The notes under the pieces are model-generated. The model saw only the letters and a list, made by a program, of their open reading frames with translations, searched no databases and was not told the DNA's origin. 64,000 nucleotides of DNA, from positions 75,011,283 to 75,075,282 of the forward strand of contig CM040427.1 of assembly GCA_022702705.1 (NCBI GenBank), in the 5' to 3' direction. Of this stretch, positions 11,997 through 23,649 are shown piece after piece (positions within the stretch are counted from its first letter, which is position 1; every line of letters starts with the position of its first letter). The translations under genes were made by a program, and so were the position numbers. Origin of the DNA: Papilionanthe hookeriana x Papilionanthe teres (taxonomy: Eukaryota > Streptophyta > Magnoliopsida > Asparagales > Orchidaceae).

Positions 11997-12409
11997 TGTC
12001 GGCGGTGTGGGCGGAAAGAGATTGGGTTTGAGTGTCAATGTCAAGGAGTCGCCATCTAATATTAGCCTAGTTTTATTCCTATAAATCCTATGAAGGATTT
12101 AGAAAATTTTTAGGACTAATAGTAGAAAATGATGTTTATGATAATTCTTATATAAGGATATTGTAGAATAACATATTCTAGAATTTTCATAGTAAGAAGA
12201 TCATGGTAAACCAGAGATTTCTATTTCGGGTTCTTTTAGATCTCCTATAGAAGCAAGCTTCTATAGTTAATTACATCTTAAACAATTTTTAATTGTTTAA
12301 GAAAACTTCTGATTAATGTTAATCATTCGTTTTCTAAATAAATTTTATTTTTAAGGAGAGATGTACCCACTATCACTCCAGAATGTTTTTATATCATGTT
12401 ATTGAACAT

Positions 12410-12690
12410 TTTAGGTATTATGTCTAACCTAAAGGTTCTGGTTTTGTCTTTGTTGTCAATGTCATTGTTTTTTGAAAATTTTCAGGTTATATGTCTAACC
12501 TAAAAGTTTTGGTTTTGTTTTTGTTGTCAATGTCGTTGTTTTTGTTGAAAAGTTTCAGGTTATATGTCTAACCTAAAAGTTTTGGTTTTGTTTTTGTTGT
12601 CAATGTCATTGTTTTTGTTGAAAAGTTTCAGGTTATATGTCTAACCTAAAAGTTTTGGTTTTATTTTTGTTCACCTAGAATGTCGTCCTG
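12410..12690 (-). repeat. ~74-bp repeat, three to four copies (LTR U5)
   Basis: Units contain GGTTATATGTCTAACCT, a near palindrome, separated by GT-rich DNA. Same block as 10535-10765 and 32700-32965. Confidence 0.8.
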
Positions 12691-12959
12691 CAAAACAGAG
12701 TTAGTACATCCTATAACATGTAAAGAAAATCTAAGCGAAATTTCTTGTTTTCACCCTACAAAGAAAACATTGTCAGAAATAATTTCACAGAATATTTGGA
12801 TATATCTTGGATGTTAATTTATGTCAAATTATTTTGAAATGTCAATTTTATATTGGTTATGTTGTTTTATTTTTGAAATGTCAAATTTTTGTCGATTATG
12901 TCAGTTTTGGTTTGAAATATTGAATTTATATCTTTATTTTAAGTTTAAACTTAAATTTT

Positions 12960-14290
12960 GAATTAACTTAAATTCTGAATTAACTTGAGTTCATGTCTGT
13001 CTGAACTTAAGTTAAAAGGGTTTGAAATTAGATTCAACATTGATTGAGTTAACTTGGGTTCATGTCTGGTTGAACCTAAGTTAGATTCAATGTTGATTGA
13101 ATCTATTTAACTTGAGTTCATGTCACGTACTGAACTTAAGTTAAAAAGGTTTGAAATTAGATTCAATATTGATTGAATTAACTTGGGTTCATGTCTGGTT
13201 GAACCTAAGTTAGATTAAATGTTGATTGAATATATTTAACTTGAGTTCATGTCTGTCTGAACATAAGTTAAAAGGTTTGAAATTAGATTCAATAAGGATT
13301 AAATTAACTTGGGTTCATGTCTGGTTGAACCTAAGTTAGATTCAATGTTGATTGAATCTATTTAACTTGAGTTCATGTCTGTCTGAACTTAAGTTAAAAG
13401 GTTTGAAATTAGATTTAATATTAATTGAATTAACTTAGGTTCATGTCTGGTTGAACCTATGTTAGATTCAATGTTGATTGAATCTATTTAACTTGAGTTC
13501 ATGTCTGTCTAAACTTAAGTTAAAAGGTTTGAAATTAGATTCAATATTAATTGAATTAACTTAGGTTCATGTCTGGTTGAACCTATGTTAGGTTCAATGT
13601 TGATTGAATCTATTTAACTTGAGTTCATGTACATGCTCGAACTTAAGTTAAAAAGTTTGAAATTAGATTCAATATTAATTGAATTAACTTGGGTTCATGT
13701 CTGGTTGAACCTATGTTAGGTTCAATGTTGATTGAATCTATTTAACTTGAGTTCATGTCTGTCTGAACTTAAGTTAAAAGGTTTGAAATTAGATTCAATA
13801 TTAATTGAATTAACTTGGGTTCATGTCTGGTTGAATCTATGTTAGATTCAACGTTGACTGAATCTATTTAACTTGAGTTCATGTCTGTCTGAACTTAAGT
13901 TAAAAAGTTTGAAATTAGATTCAATATTAATTAAATTAACTTGGGTTCATGTCTGGTTGAACCTATGTTTGATTCAATGTTGATTGAATCTATTTAACTT
14001 GAGTTCATGTCTGTCTGAACTTAAGTTAAAAGGTTTGAAATTAGATTCAATATTGATTGAATTAACTTGGGTTCATGTCCGGTTGAACCTAAGTTAGATT
14101 CAATGTTGATTGAATCTATTTAACTCGAGTCCATGTACTGTCCGAACTTAAGTTAAAAGGTTTGAAATTAGATTCAATATTAATTGAATTAACTTGGGTT
14201 CATGTCTGGTTGAACCTATGTTAGATTCAATGTTGATTGAATCTATTTAACTTGAGTTTATGTCTGTCTAAACTTAAGTTAAAAGGTTTG
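12960..14290 (-). repeat. ~126-bp tandem array
   Basis: About ten units, each made of two related ~63-bp halves, one with AACTTGAGTTCATGTCTG and one with AACTTGGGTTCATGTCTGG. Units differ by occasional substitutions and short insertions such as those near 13128 and 13629. Confidence 0.88.
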
Positions 14291-14779
14291 ACTCAGAATA
14301 GATTTAATTAAGTTTTAAGTCTTGTTTAAATAGGACTTAAAGTTTAATCAAGTCTAATAAATTAGACTTAATTAGATTTGCAGACCATCTAAGTACCTTT
14401 TAGATAAGACTTAAGTTTTAATTAAGTCTATTTAAAGTTAGACCTAGACTTAAGATTAAGTTTAATATAGGTTGAACTTAAGTTTAGGCTTCATTTAAGT
14501 CTAATATAGGTCAGACTTAAGCTTCTTTTTTTTGTTTTGGTTTTGGGTTGAACTTAAGTTCATGTCAAATTGAACTTTCGTTTGACTTAAGTCTAATGTG
14601 GGTTAGACTTAAAATAGGTCTAGTTTTGACTTAGATTCATATTTAAGTTGAACCTAAATTTGGTTTCACTTAAGTCTACTATAGGTTAGACTTAAGTTAA
14701 GCCTGGGTTTGACATAAGTTTATGTTGAATTGAACTTAGGTATGGTTTCATTTAAGTCTAATGTAGATTAGACTTAAGT

Positions 14780-15380
14780 TTGGTTTGAATTGAATTTAGG
14801 TTCAATGTGGGTTGGACCTAAAGTTTCGGTTATCTTGAGTTTACATTAGGTTCAATATGGGTTGAACCTAAGGTTTAGGTTAACTTGAGTTTAAGTTAGA
14901 TTGGACTCAAGTTATGTTTAAGTTTAGGTTAGGTTCCATGTAGGTTGAACCTAAGGTTTTAGGTTAACTTGAGTTCAAGTTGGATTAGACTCAAGTCATG
15001 TTTGAGTTTAGATTAGGATCAATATGGGTTGAACCTAAGGTTTAGGTTAACTTGAGTTTAAATTGGATTGGACTCAAGTTAGGTTATTTTTGAGTTTAGG
15101 TTAGGTTCAATATGGATTGAACCTAAGGTTTAGGTTAACTTGAGTTAAAGTTGGATTGGACTCAAGTTATGTTTAAGTTTAGGTTAGGTTCAATGTGGGT
15201 TGAACCTAAGGTTTAGGTTAACTTGAGTTCAAGTTGGATTGGACTCAAGTTAGGTTACGTTTGAATCTAATTCAATGTTTGAGTTTAGGTTAGGTTCAAT
15301 GTGGTTTGAACCTAAGATTTAGGTTAACTTGAGTTCAAGTTGGATTGGACTAAAGTTAGGTTATGTTTGATGTTTATGTT
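14780..15380 (-). repeat. 82-bp tandem array
   Basis: About seven units of the repeat that has some 18 copies in the lone LTR (8100-9620). The preceding 14290-14780 is a diverged transition with TTAGACTTAAG motifs. Confidence 0.82.
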
Positions 15381-15399
15381 ATGTTGGACTTCGACTAAA

Positions 15400-16030
15400 G
15401 GTTGGATTTAGGTTTAATTAAACCTTAGTTGATTAAGGTTTAATAATTAATCAAGTCTAATGTGGTAGACTTAATTAGAATTTGTGTTTGATTAAGTCTT
15501 ATTTAGTTAAGACTTAATAGTTTAATTAGGTCTAATGAGTTAGACTTAATTAAGGTTTATGTTTGATTAAGTCTAATTTAGTTAAGACTTAATGGTCTAA
15601 TTAGGTCTAAGGGTTAGATCTAATTAGGGTTTAAGTTTGATTAAACCTTAGTTAGTTAAGGTTTAATGGTTTAATTAGGTCTAAGGGGTTAGACTTAATT
15701 AGGGTTTAAGTTTGATTAAACCTTAGTTGGTTAATGTTTAATGATTTAATTAGGTCTAAGGGTTAGACCTAATTAGGGTTTATGTTTGATTAAACCTTAG
15801 TTAGTTAAGGTCTAATGGTTTAATTAGGTCTAATGGATTAGACCTAATTAGGGTTTAGGTTTGATTAAACCTTAGTTAGTTAAGGTCTAATGGTTTTAAT
15901 TAGGTCTAATGGATTAGACCTAATTAGGGTTTAGATTTGATTAAATCTAATTTAGTTAAGACTTAATGGTTTAATTAGGTCTAAGGGTTAGACATAATTA
16001 GGGTTTAAGTATGATTAAACCTTATGTTTT
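15400..16030 (-). repeat. 74-bp telo-box array, short version
   Basis: About eight units. Many contain TTAGGGTTT, the reverse of the telo-box. It corresponds to the 28-unit array at 5640-7810. Confidence 0.82.
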
Positions 16031-16069
16031 AAGGGGGTTAATTAAGTTTAATGTTTTTAATTAAAGGTT

Positions 16070-17690
16070 TGGTTTTGAATTAAACCCTAAGGTTCAATAA
16101 GTTAACTGAGTTTAATGTGTCCTTAAACTTAATTAAGATGATTTGGTTTTAGTTAATTAAGTCTAATATGTCCTTAAACTTAATTTAAAGAGTTTTGATT
16201 CTGGTTAATTAAGTTTAATATGCCCTTAAACCTAATTAAGAGAGCTTAGTTTTGGTTAATTAAGTTTAATATGTCCTTAAACCAAATTAAAAATTTAATT
16301 TTTATATTAAACCTAATTTAAGTAAGGTTTAATGGGTTAATTAAGCTTAATTTGTCTTTAAACTTAATTAAAAGATTTGATTTTGGTTAATTAGATTTAA
16401 TATGTCCTTAAACCTAATTAAAAATTTAATTTTTATATTAAACCTAATTTAAGTAAGGTTTAATGGGTTAATTAAGCTTAATTTGTCTTTAAACTTAATT
16501 AAAAGATTTGTTTTTGGTTAATTAGATTTAATATGTCCTTAAACCTAATTAAAAATTTAATTTTTATATTAAACCTAATTTAAGTAAAGTTTAATGGGTT
16601 AATTAAGCTTAATTTGTCTTTAAACTTAATTAAAAGATTTGATTTTGGTTAATTAGGTTTAATATGTCCTTAAACCTAATTAAAAATTTATATTAAACCT
16701 AATTTAAGTAAGGCTTAATGGGTTAATTAAGCTTAATTTGTCTTTAAACTTAATTAAAAGATTTGATTTTGGTTAATTAGGTTTAATATGTCTTTAAACC
16801 TACTTAAAAATTTAATTTTTATATTAAACCTAATTTAAGTAAGGTTTAATGGGTTAATTAAGCTTAATTTGTCTTTAAACTTAATTAAAAGATTTGATTT
16901 TGGTTAATTGGGTTTAATATGTCCTTAAACCTAATTAAAAATTTAATTTTTATATTAAACCTAATTTATGTAAGGTTTAATGGGTTAATTAAGCTTAAGT
17001 TGTCTTTAAACTTAATTAAAAGATTTGATTTTGGTTAATTAGGTTTAATATGTCCTTAAACCAAATTAAAAATTTAATTTTTATATTAAACCTAATTTAA
17101 GTAAGGTTTAATGGGTTAATTAAGCTTATTTTGTCTTTAAACTTAATTAAAAGATTTGATTTTGGTTAATTAGGTTTAATATGTCCTTAAACCTAATTAA
17201 AAATTTAATTTTTATATTAAACCTAATTTAAGTAAGGTTTAATGGGTTAATTAAGCTTAATTTGTCTTTAAACTTAATTAAAAGATTTGATTTTGGTTAA
17301 TTAGGTTTAATATTTCCTTAAACCTAATTAAAAATTTATATTTAACCTAATTTAAGTAAGGTTTAATGGGTTAATTAAGCTTAATTTGTCTTTAAACTTA
17401 ATTAAAAGATTTTAATTTTGGTTAATTAGGTTTAATATGTCTTTAAACCTACTTAAAAATTTAATTTTTATATTAAACCTAATTTAAGTAAGGTTTAATG
17501 GGTTAATTAAGCTTATTTTGTCTTTAAACTTAATTAAAAGATTTGATTTTGGTTAATTTTGTTTAATATGTCCTTAAACCTAATACAAATTTTAATTTTT
17601 ATATTAAACCTAATTTATGTAAGGTTTAATGGGTTAATTAAGCTTAATTTGTCTTTAAACTTAATTAAAAGATTTGATTTTGGTTAATTA
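16070..17690 (-). repeat. 131-bp tandem array
   Basis: About eleven units of 131 bp, for example TTTTGGTTA at 16381 and again at 16512. The sister LTR of the same element (36460-37660) has about seven, so units were lost or gained after insertion. Confidence 0.85.
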
Positions 17691-18289
17691 GGTTTAAACT
17701 TAATCATAGACTAGAACCATTTTCAAACTTAGATCATTGATGAAAATAGACTAAGTTTATAAAGGGTTATTTTTAGGATTTAAATTATTTAATTAATAAA
17801 GAATTTCAACCCTAAGTTTCAAAATATTATTCAAAATAATTTCTATGACATAGAAATGGTTTTCTTAGGGTTATTGTCTGTTGCCCTATCATTTCTAGTC
17901 ATTTGCATTTTATTTTTCTAAATTTTCAGTTTTTTATAATTATTATTTGAAATAATTACAAATAAACTTGAAAATTAAATAAAAGTGCCTTAGACATGTT
18001 TTCTGTCCTTGGAAAAATTATGGAAGGTTCCTAAGAACATAAAGATAAATGCCTCAAAGTTTCATAATTTTTTTATTTATAAATAATTTTTAATAATTAA
18101 AATACTCAAGAGAGTATTTAATTAATTAAAAATTAAATACAGATAATAAAATTATGATTTTTATTTCATAATTTTCTCCTCTTCAAGAGCTTTCCAGAGG
18201 TATTTTTATCATATTTTTGTGACCTCTAGATAAAAAGATATTGATTTTTGAAGTTTTTAAGGTTTTATGGATTTTTTTTTATAATTTCT

Positions 18290-18440
18290 CGCCGCCAAAC
18301 TCACCGCAGTTCGACGCGTGTCCTCGTACGCGTCGAACGAGCGGGAGGATCCGCTGTGGGGATCCGAACACGGGACACCGCGAGGAATCATCCGCGCCTT
18401 CCATCCCTAAGGCGCGGGATCGGACTGTCGAGATAATTCG
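18290..18440 (-). other. GC-rich island with hairpin in LTR
   Basis: CpG-rich island with an 11-bp inverted repeat, arms 18309-18319 and 18328-18338, loop of 8 nt. It is the counterpart of 4340-4530. An open frame runs across it but has no recognisable protein content. Confidence 0.75.
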
Positions 18441-18952
18441 GATAAAAAAACTGAATTATTTCGAACCATTAAACTTTAAACATCAATATCTCACTCATTT
18501 CTTGACGAAATTGAGTGATTTTTTTTTCAAATGATCATCTGGATGAGAAGTATCCATCCATGTGGTGATGATACACTTCTGGGCTAGTATAACACATAAT
18601 ATATCAAAAATACGAATTATTTTGTAAAGAAAATTCCATACCTTTGCCACAAGCAAATCAAGCTAGATCAGACCTTATGGTTGCCTTCTAGGACCCCAAT
18701 GGAAGGTTATTGCTGCAGTAATTTTATTCAGAAGTCGAGCTTAGTGGAGAATTTTGAAGAAGTACCTAATTTGGGCTGTTTTTGATATTTGATCAAATTG
18801 ACTCAAATAGGCTCAATCTATGGCTTGGATTTTATCCTAATGGATTGCTAAGACTCTTAGGAAGAGTTCTTATGTTGGGGGCAAGAGGATTTGGGCAGCC
18901 TATGGGTCTCCCTAATTTTTTTCTTCTTCTTGCTAGGCTCGGGTATGGGCTC

Positions 18953-18960
18953 CTTTTATA
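18953..18960 (-). promoter_or_regulatory. TATA box of element A 3' LTR
   Basis: Minus-strand TATAAAAG in GGCTATAAAAGGAGCC, at the position that corresponds to the TATA box at 3845 in the lone LTR. It lies about 1 kb downstream of the 80-bp W-box array. Confidence 0.65.
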
Positions 18961-19899
18961 GCCAAGGGGAGGCCATGGTTTAGCTTAGGTTGTTCTAGGG
19001 GAGTAGTTATCTCCTCTATTAGTTCATTGGAAGAGAAATTCGGCTGAGGATAGGCATTGATGCTTCTCCCTAAGTTTTCCATGATGAATCTCATTGCTTT
19101 GGCTCTCCCCCATTGGATCATGCAAGAGGTGTTTTGTGAGTTGTCCTTACTCCTCCTAATGAGCTTACACATCACCTCTTGGGCTTGTCAAATGATGCCA
19201 CACAAGCTCACCCCTCATGATTCCATTTAACCATGGTGAGGGAGGGGGGGTTTCATGCATGGTTTTCCTTCCATTGGGTAGCTTGGGAGGTGGGGGATGA
19301 GGCCTTATGTTGGCCGGCCACCTCGTGGATAAATGAAGCTTAGGGTGAAGGAGGAAGAGACACCTCACCCCATGCATCTTGATGGGTGTTAACCCATGGC
19401 TAAGTTGATTTAAAGTGGGCTTAATTATGTGTTAATTATGCCTTAAGATGGGTTTAGCCTAACTAATAATGAGAAGGCTATGTGTCATTCCATTTCTTTC
19501 TTAATTCCCATTTTAATTAATTATTTTATTAATTAAAATTGTTCAAAAATGTTTTATTAATCAATTTATTAATTGAAAATAATTTCAAATTAATTAATTG
19601 ATTAATTTTATCATTTTTGTCATTTTAAGATTTTAATTTAATTTTCATTTTAATTAATTATGTCATTTAATTAAAATATTAAAAATTAAATCATTAGTTA
19701 TTTTAATTAATCAAAATAATTTTGAAATTAATTATTTCATTAATTTTATTATTTTTATTTCATTTTTATCTATTTTAATCAAAAATAGATTGGTGCTGAC
19801 CAATTTTGACCTGGGTTGACCCAAGTCAGGCCAAATTGATTTTAAAATGTCAAGTATTTCAGATTTTGTCATTGTGGGGTTTTAAATGTGTCATTGGGT

Positions 19900-20945
19900 G
19901 AAAGGGTTGACTTATGGGTCAACAGGGTTGGTCACTGGGTCTGGTTTGACTATTTTGACCAAAGTTGACTTTCTAGGTCATAAGGTTGACCTATGGGGTC
20001 AACATGGTTGATCACTGGGTCTGGTTTGACCATTTTGACCAAAGTTGACTTTTTAGGTCATAAGGTTGACTTATGGGGTCAACAGGGGTGGTCATTAGGT
20101 CTGGTTTGACCTTTTTGACCAAAGTTGATTTTTTAGGTCATAAGGTTGACCTATGGGGTCAACAGGGTTGGTCACTTGGGTCTGGTTTGACCATTTTGAC
20201 CAAAGTTGACTTTTTAGGTCATAAGGTTGACCTATGGGGTCAACAGGGTTGGTCATTGGGTCTGGTTTGACCATTTTGACCAAAGTTGACTTTTTAGGTC
20301 ATAAGGGTGACCTATGGGGTCAACATGATTGGTCATTAGGTCTGGTTTGACCATTTTGACCAAAGTTGACTTTTTAGGTCATAAGGGTGACCTATGAGGT
20401 CAACAGGGTTGGTCATTGGGTCTGGTTTGACCATTTTAACCAATGTTGACTTTTTAGGTCATAAGGGTAACCTATGGGGTCAACAAGATTGGCCATTAGG
20501 TCTAGTTTGACCATTTTGACCAAAGTTGACTTTTTAGGTCATAAAGGTGACCTATGGGGTCAATAGGGTTGGTCATTGGGTATGGTTTGACCATTTTGAC
20601 CAAAGTTGACTTTTTAGGTCATAAGGTTGACCTATGGGGTCAACAGGGTTGGTCACTGGGTCTGGTTTGACCATTTTTACCAAATTTGACTTTTTAGGTC
20701 ATAAGGTTGACTTATGGGGTCAACAGGGTTGGTCATTGGGTCTGGTTTGACCATTTTGACCAAAGTTGACTTTTTAGGTCAAAAAGTTGACCTAAGGGGT
20801 CAACAGGGTTGGTCACTGGGTCTGGTTTGACCATTGTGACAAAAGTTGACTTTTTAGGTCATAAGGTTGAACAGGATTGGTCATTGGGTATGGTTTGACC
20901 ATTTTGACCAAAGTTGACTTTTTAGGTCATAAGATATTGACTCAT
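19900..20945 (-). repeat. 80-bp W-box-rich tandem array (LTR U3)
   Basis: About 13 units of 80 bp directly inside the LTR start. On the + strand each unit reads as repeated TTGACC and GGTCA motifs. The two short open frames that run through it are by-products of the repeat. Confidence 0.9.
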
Positions 20946-20963
20946 TGTAAAATGAGGTCAACA

Positions 20964-21175
20964 AAAGGGCCTCCAATATTTGTAGAATACTATATAAGTA
21001 TTCTGCACATATTGGCATTGACCGAGTTGGTTTAAAAGTTGTCTCATAATGGTCAGAAAAGGAGGGGATGTCATATCACTCCCAGAGGATGTCAGATGTC
21101 TTTTATGTCGTTCTAAGAAGAGATTTTCTTCTTGTATTTGAAAAGAGATTTATTGGGAGGGAAAATGGATGTCAT
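20964..21175 (-). other. 3' UTR of element A next to the 3' LTR
   Basis: On the minus strand the LTR is preceded by ATTGGAGGCCCTTT, the likely polypurine-tract region. It resembles ATTGGGGGTCCATT before the 3' LTR of element B. Nothing else is recognised. Confidence 0.5.
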
Positions 21176-21179
21176 ATTT

Positions 21180-22257
21180 CATTTCTCAAAATGTCGATGT
21201 CGATATTTTGCTAAAGGAATGCCGTGATTTCCGTGTCAGGAAAGGACGTATATCCTATAACAGGAGGGATAGAATAGATGTCATTTTCCATTTCTCAAAA
21301 TGTCAATGTTGATATTTGGTTAGAGGAAAGTCATGATTTTCGTGTCAGGAAGGGACTTATATCCAATAACCGGAGAGAGAAAATAGATGTCATTTTCTAT
21401 TTTCCAGAATGTCAGTGTTAAGATTTGGTTAGAGGAAAGCCGTGATTTCCATGTCAGGAAAGGACTTATATCCAATAACCGAAGAGAGAAAATAGATGTT
21501 ATTTTCTATTTTCCTCAAAATATCGATGTCAAGATTTGGTTAAAGGAAAGTCGTAATTTCCGTGTCAGGAAAAGACTTATATCCAATAACCGAAGAGAGA
21601 AAATAGATGTCATTTTCTATTTTCCAGAATGTCAGTGTTTATATTTGGTTAGAGGAAAGTCGTGATTTCCGTGTCAGGAAGGGCTTATATCCAATAACCG
21701 AAGAGAGGAAATATATGTCATTTTCTATTTTCCAGAATGTCAATGTTAATATTTGGTTAGAGGAAAGTCGTGATTTCCGTGTCAGGAAGGGACTTATATC
21801 CAATAACTGGAGAGAGAAAATAGATGTCATTTTCTATTTTCCAGAATGTCAGTGTTAAGATTTGTTTAGAGGAAAGCAGTGATTTTCGTGTCAGGAAAGG
21901 ACTTATATCCAATAACCGAAGAGATAAAATAGATGTTATTTTCTATTTTCCTCAAAATGTCGATGTCAAGATTTGGTTAAAGGAAAGTCGTAATTTCCGT
22001 GTCAGGAAAGGACTTATATCCAATAACCGAAGAGAGAAAATAGATGTCATTTTCTATTTTCCTCAAAATGTTGATGTCAAGATTTGGTTAAAGGAAAGTC
22101 GTAATTTCCGTGTCAGGAAAGGACTTATATTCAATAACTGAAAAGAGAAAATAGATGTCATTTTCTATTTTCCTCAAAATATCGATGTCAATATTTGGTT
22201 AAAGGAAAGTCGTAATTTCCTTGTCAGGAAAGGACTTATATCCAATAACCGAAGAGA
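21180..22257 (-). repeat. ~110-bp tandem array in element A 3' UTR
   Basis: About ten units of 108-111 bp containing GATGTCATTTTCTATTTTCC and GGACTTATATCCAATAACC. It sits between the AlkB-type gene and the 3' LTR. Tandem arrays in the 3' UTR are a known feature of Tat/Ogre elements and a known source of plant satellites. Because some units are 111 bp, short open frames repeat on the + strand, antisense to the element. Confidence 0.88.
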
Positions 22258-22732
22258 GTGGCGACCTCACTAATATTTTTGGTGGGAATATCCGCTGGGG
22301 TTTTGACCTATATAGGTCGAAAGATAATTCTCATGTTTGATTATCATAAATTATTCATTTTGTCATTTATTGATTTCGGGACTCGTCGACATATCACGGA
22401 CAATGGGGATATATTTTTCTTCAACACTTCATTTTATTTCCAAAAAAAAGTCACCGAGTACATATTTATTGCAAACAAAAGCTTACGAGTACATACATAT
22501 GTACATATCATATAACACGTCGCAACAAACTACCGATATTTTACATGTCAACGGCTACCGATATGTCACACATCGACAACTATAGATATATCACATGTCA
22601 AAAGTTCTTATATGTCATAACATAGCACTGGATATTAACAGACTGTCCATAAACGTCCTACACTCCAAAACATTATTTATCAAACACGTTTCAGGTGTTT
22701 AGACATTTATGGGGTTATGGTAATTCCAAAGG
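22258..22732. other. 3' UTR segment with split primer-site-like motif
   Basis: At 22259-22300 the + strand has TGGCGAC, 25 other bases, then TCCGCTGGGG. Without those 25 bases the two parts would read as the first 17 bases of the primer site, in the orientation opposite to element A. The rest up to the AlkB-type gene is AT-rich with no gene. Confidence 0.45.
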
Positions 22733-23649
22733 TTATAGATTCTCCAGTTCTGGTATAGCCTTATATCCGATAGGTCATTTGTCGGGCTTCATTCGTCGCA
22801 AGGTAATTGAGATGCGTGGCTTGTTGACACTGGGTATGCGGTGTTTTACAAAATCTGCACCGTTCCTTGAAACAGGAGAACTGATCCTCGAGTTAAAAGA
22901 ATACGACATGTACCTTCAAACTCTCCAGGTCCCAAGATTTGTATCTCCCTTCCAAACACAGCAGAACAGCAGTTCATTAGTGACAAGGTGCAAAATGGTC
23001 TCTCAAAATCATGGCTGTCAATGTGAGGAGGGATACAGTCTCCTTTATCATATATATTGATAATGCAACTATCAGGAATACAGTCTGTAGGTAAAATCCC
23101 CCAAGTGATAAGTCGTTCGATAACTTGGATTATCACAGTGGGTAAAGGATCGACTTGTTCATGTCGTAGAATCCCAGGAAGATTTCCTTCTCTGTCTCTT
23201 GCATAGTTATAACAACATCCATATTGTAGGGTTTGTCTACCCTTGCCACGAATCCATTTATTAGGTTCAGAATAGGTTCTCCTTTGAAGGAGTCCAGCCC
23301 TACCCTGATTTTGGGCTTTTATAATGTGATCAATGATAGTAGTTTGTTCAGCTTCATCAAATATTCTGGTAAACAGTTTAAGACCATCCGGAATATTTAT
23401 TGTCCTTTTATTCATGTGTCCGTATTGTTCAAAAGTTCTCCACTCGATAGCGCGAATTCGTCGCATCTCTTCCTCTGAGTGATTCTTTTTGTCTGATACC
23501 CTTAAATATTGAGTAGGTGTGACCGATGGGGGAGTGATGACTGTTTTACCATCCTCTTTTTCTGTAAGGTCTAGATTTGTCATTTTCGATATTATTTCCT
23601 CGAATGGAGTATTGATAGTTCGCGATTTTAACTGACTCATATCTTCCAT
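22733..23649 (-). CDS. AlkB-type 2OG-Fe(II) dioxygenase (ALKBH9/10-like), frameshifted near its end
   Basis: The 267-residue frame starts at ATG 23649 and matches the plant ALKBH5-like group (ALKBH9/10), known as nuclear or cytoplasmic enzymes that use Fe(II), 2-oxoglutarate and O2 to demethylate N6-methyladenosine in RNA. Seen: an unassigned N-terminal part (1-85), then the fold with GRAGLLQRRTYSEP (117-130), YGCCYNYA (143-150), CIINIYDKGD (195-204), the iron-binding HID (H209, D211), RPFCTLS (217-223) and GPGEF (240-244). At about 22862 one base appears to be missing. The next frame continues with NGAD, the third iron ligand (His codon 22841-22843) and two arginines (22814-22816 and 22793-22798) expected to hold 2-oxoglutarate. 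A TGA at 22775-22777 and a TAA at 22733-22735 follow. There is no intron. It lies between integrase and 3' UTR on the element's own strand, as in element B. The family is clear; demethylase activity is inference. Confidence 0.88.

Larger units (their letters stand above)
11997..20963 (-). mobile_element. Element A 3' LTR, 8,967 bp
   Basis: Read on the minus strand it starts TGTTGACCTCATTTT at 20963 and ends CCGCCGACA at 11997. Both ends obey the TG...CA rule. The inner part agrees closely by eye with the 5' LTR at 32293-38563 apart from tandem-copy differences. From its start it holds the 80-bp array, TATA box (18953-18960), GC island with hairpin, and the 131-, 74-, 82-, 126- and 74-bp arrays. 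Confidence 0.88.

Noticed and set aside
18241..19377. Open frames of 62-97 residues in the 3' LTR of element A
   Set aside because: Located in promoter and leader DNA of the LTR. No family features and no matching frame in the lone LTR.
20073..20283. Short repeat-protein frames on both strands in the 80-bp array
   Set aside because: By-products of a tandem repeat; unit length of 80-81 bp does not keep a frame.
22733..23649. AlkB-type frame as a normal host gene interrupted by transposons
   Set aside because: No introns, sits inside an element between integrase and 3' LTR on the element's strand, and the same arrangement occurs in element B.
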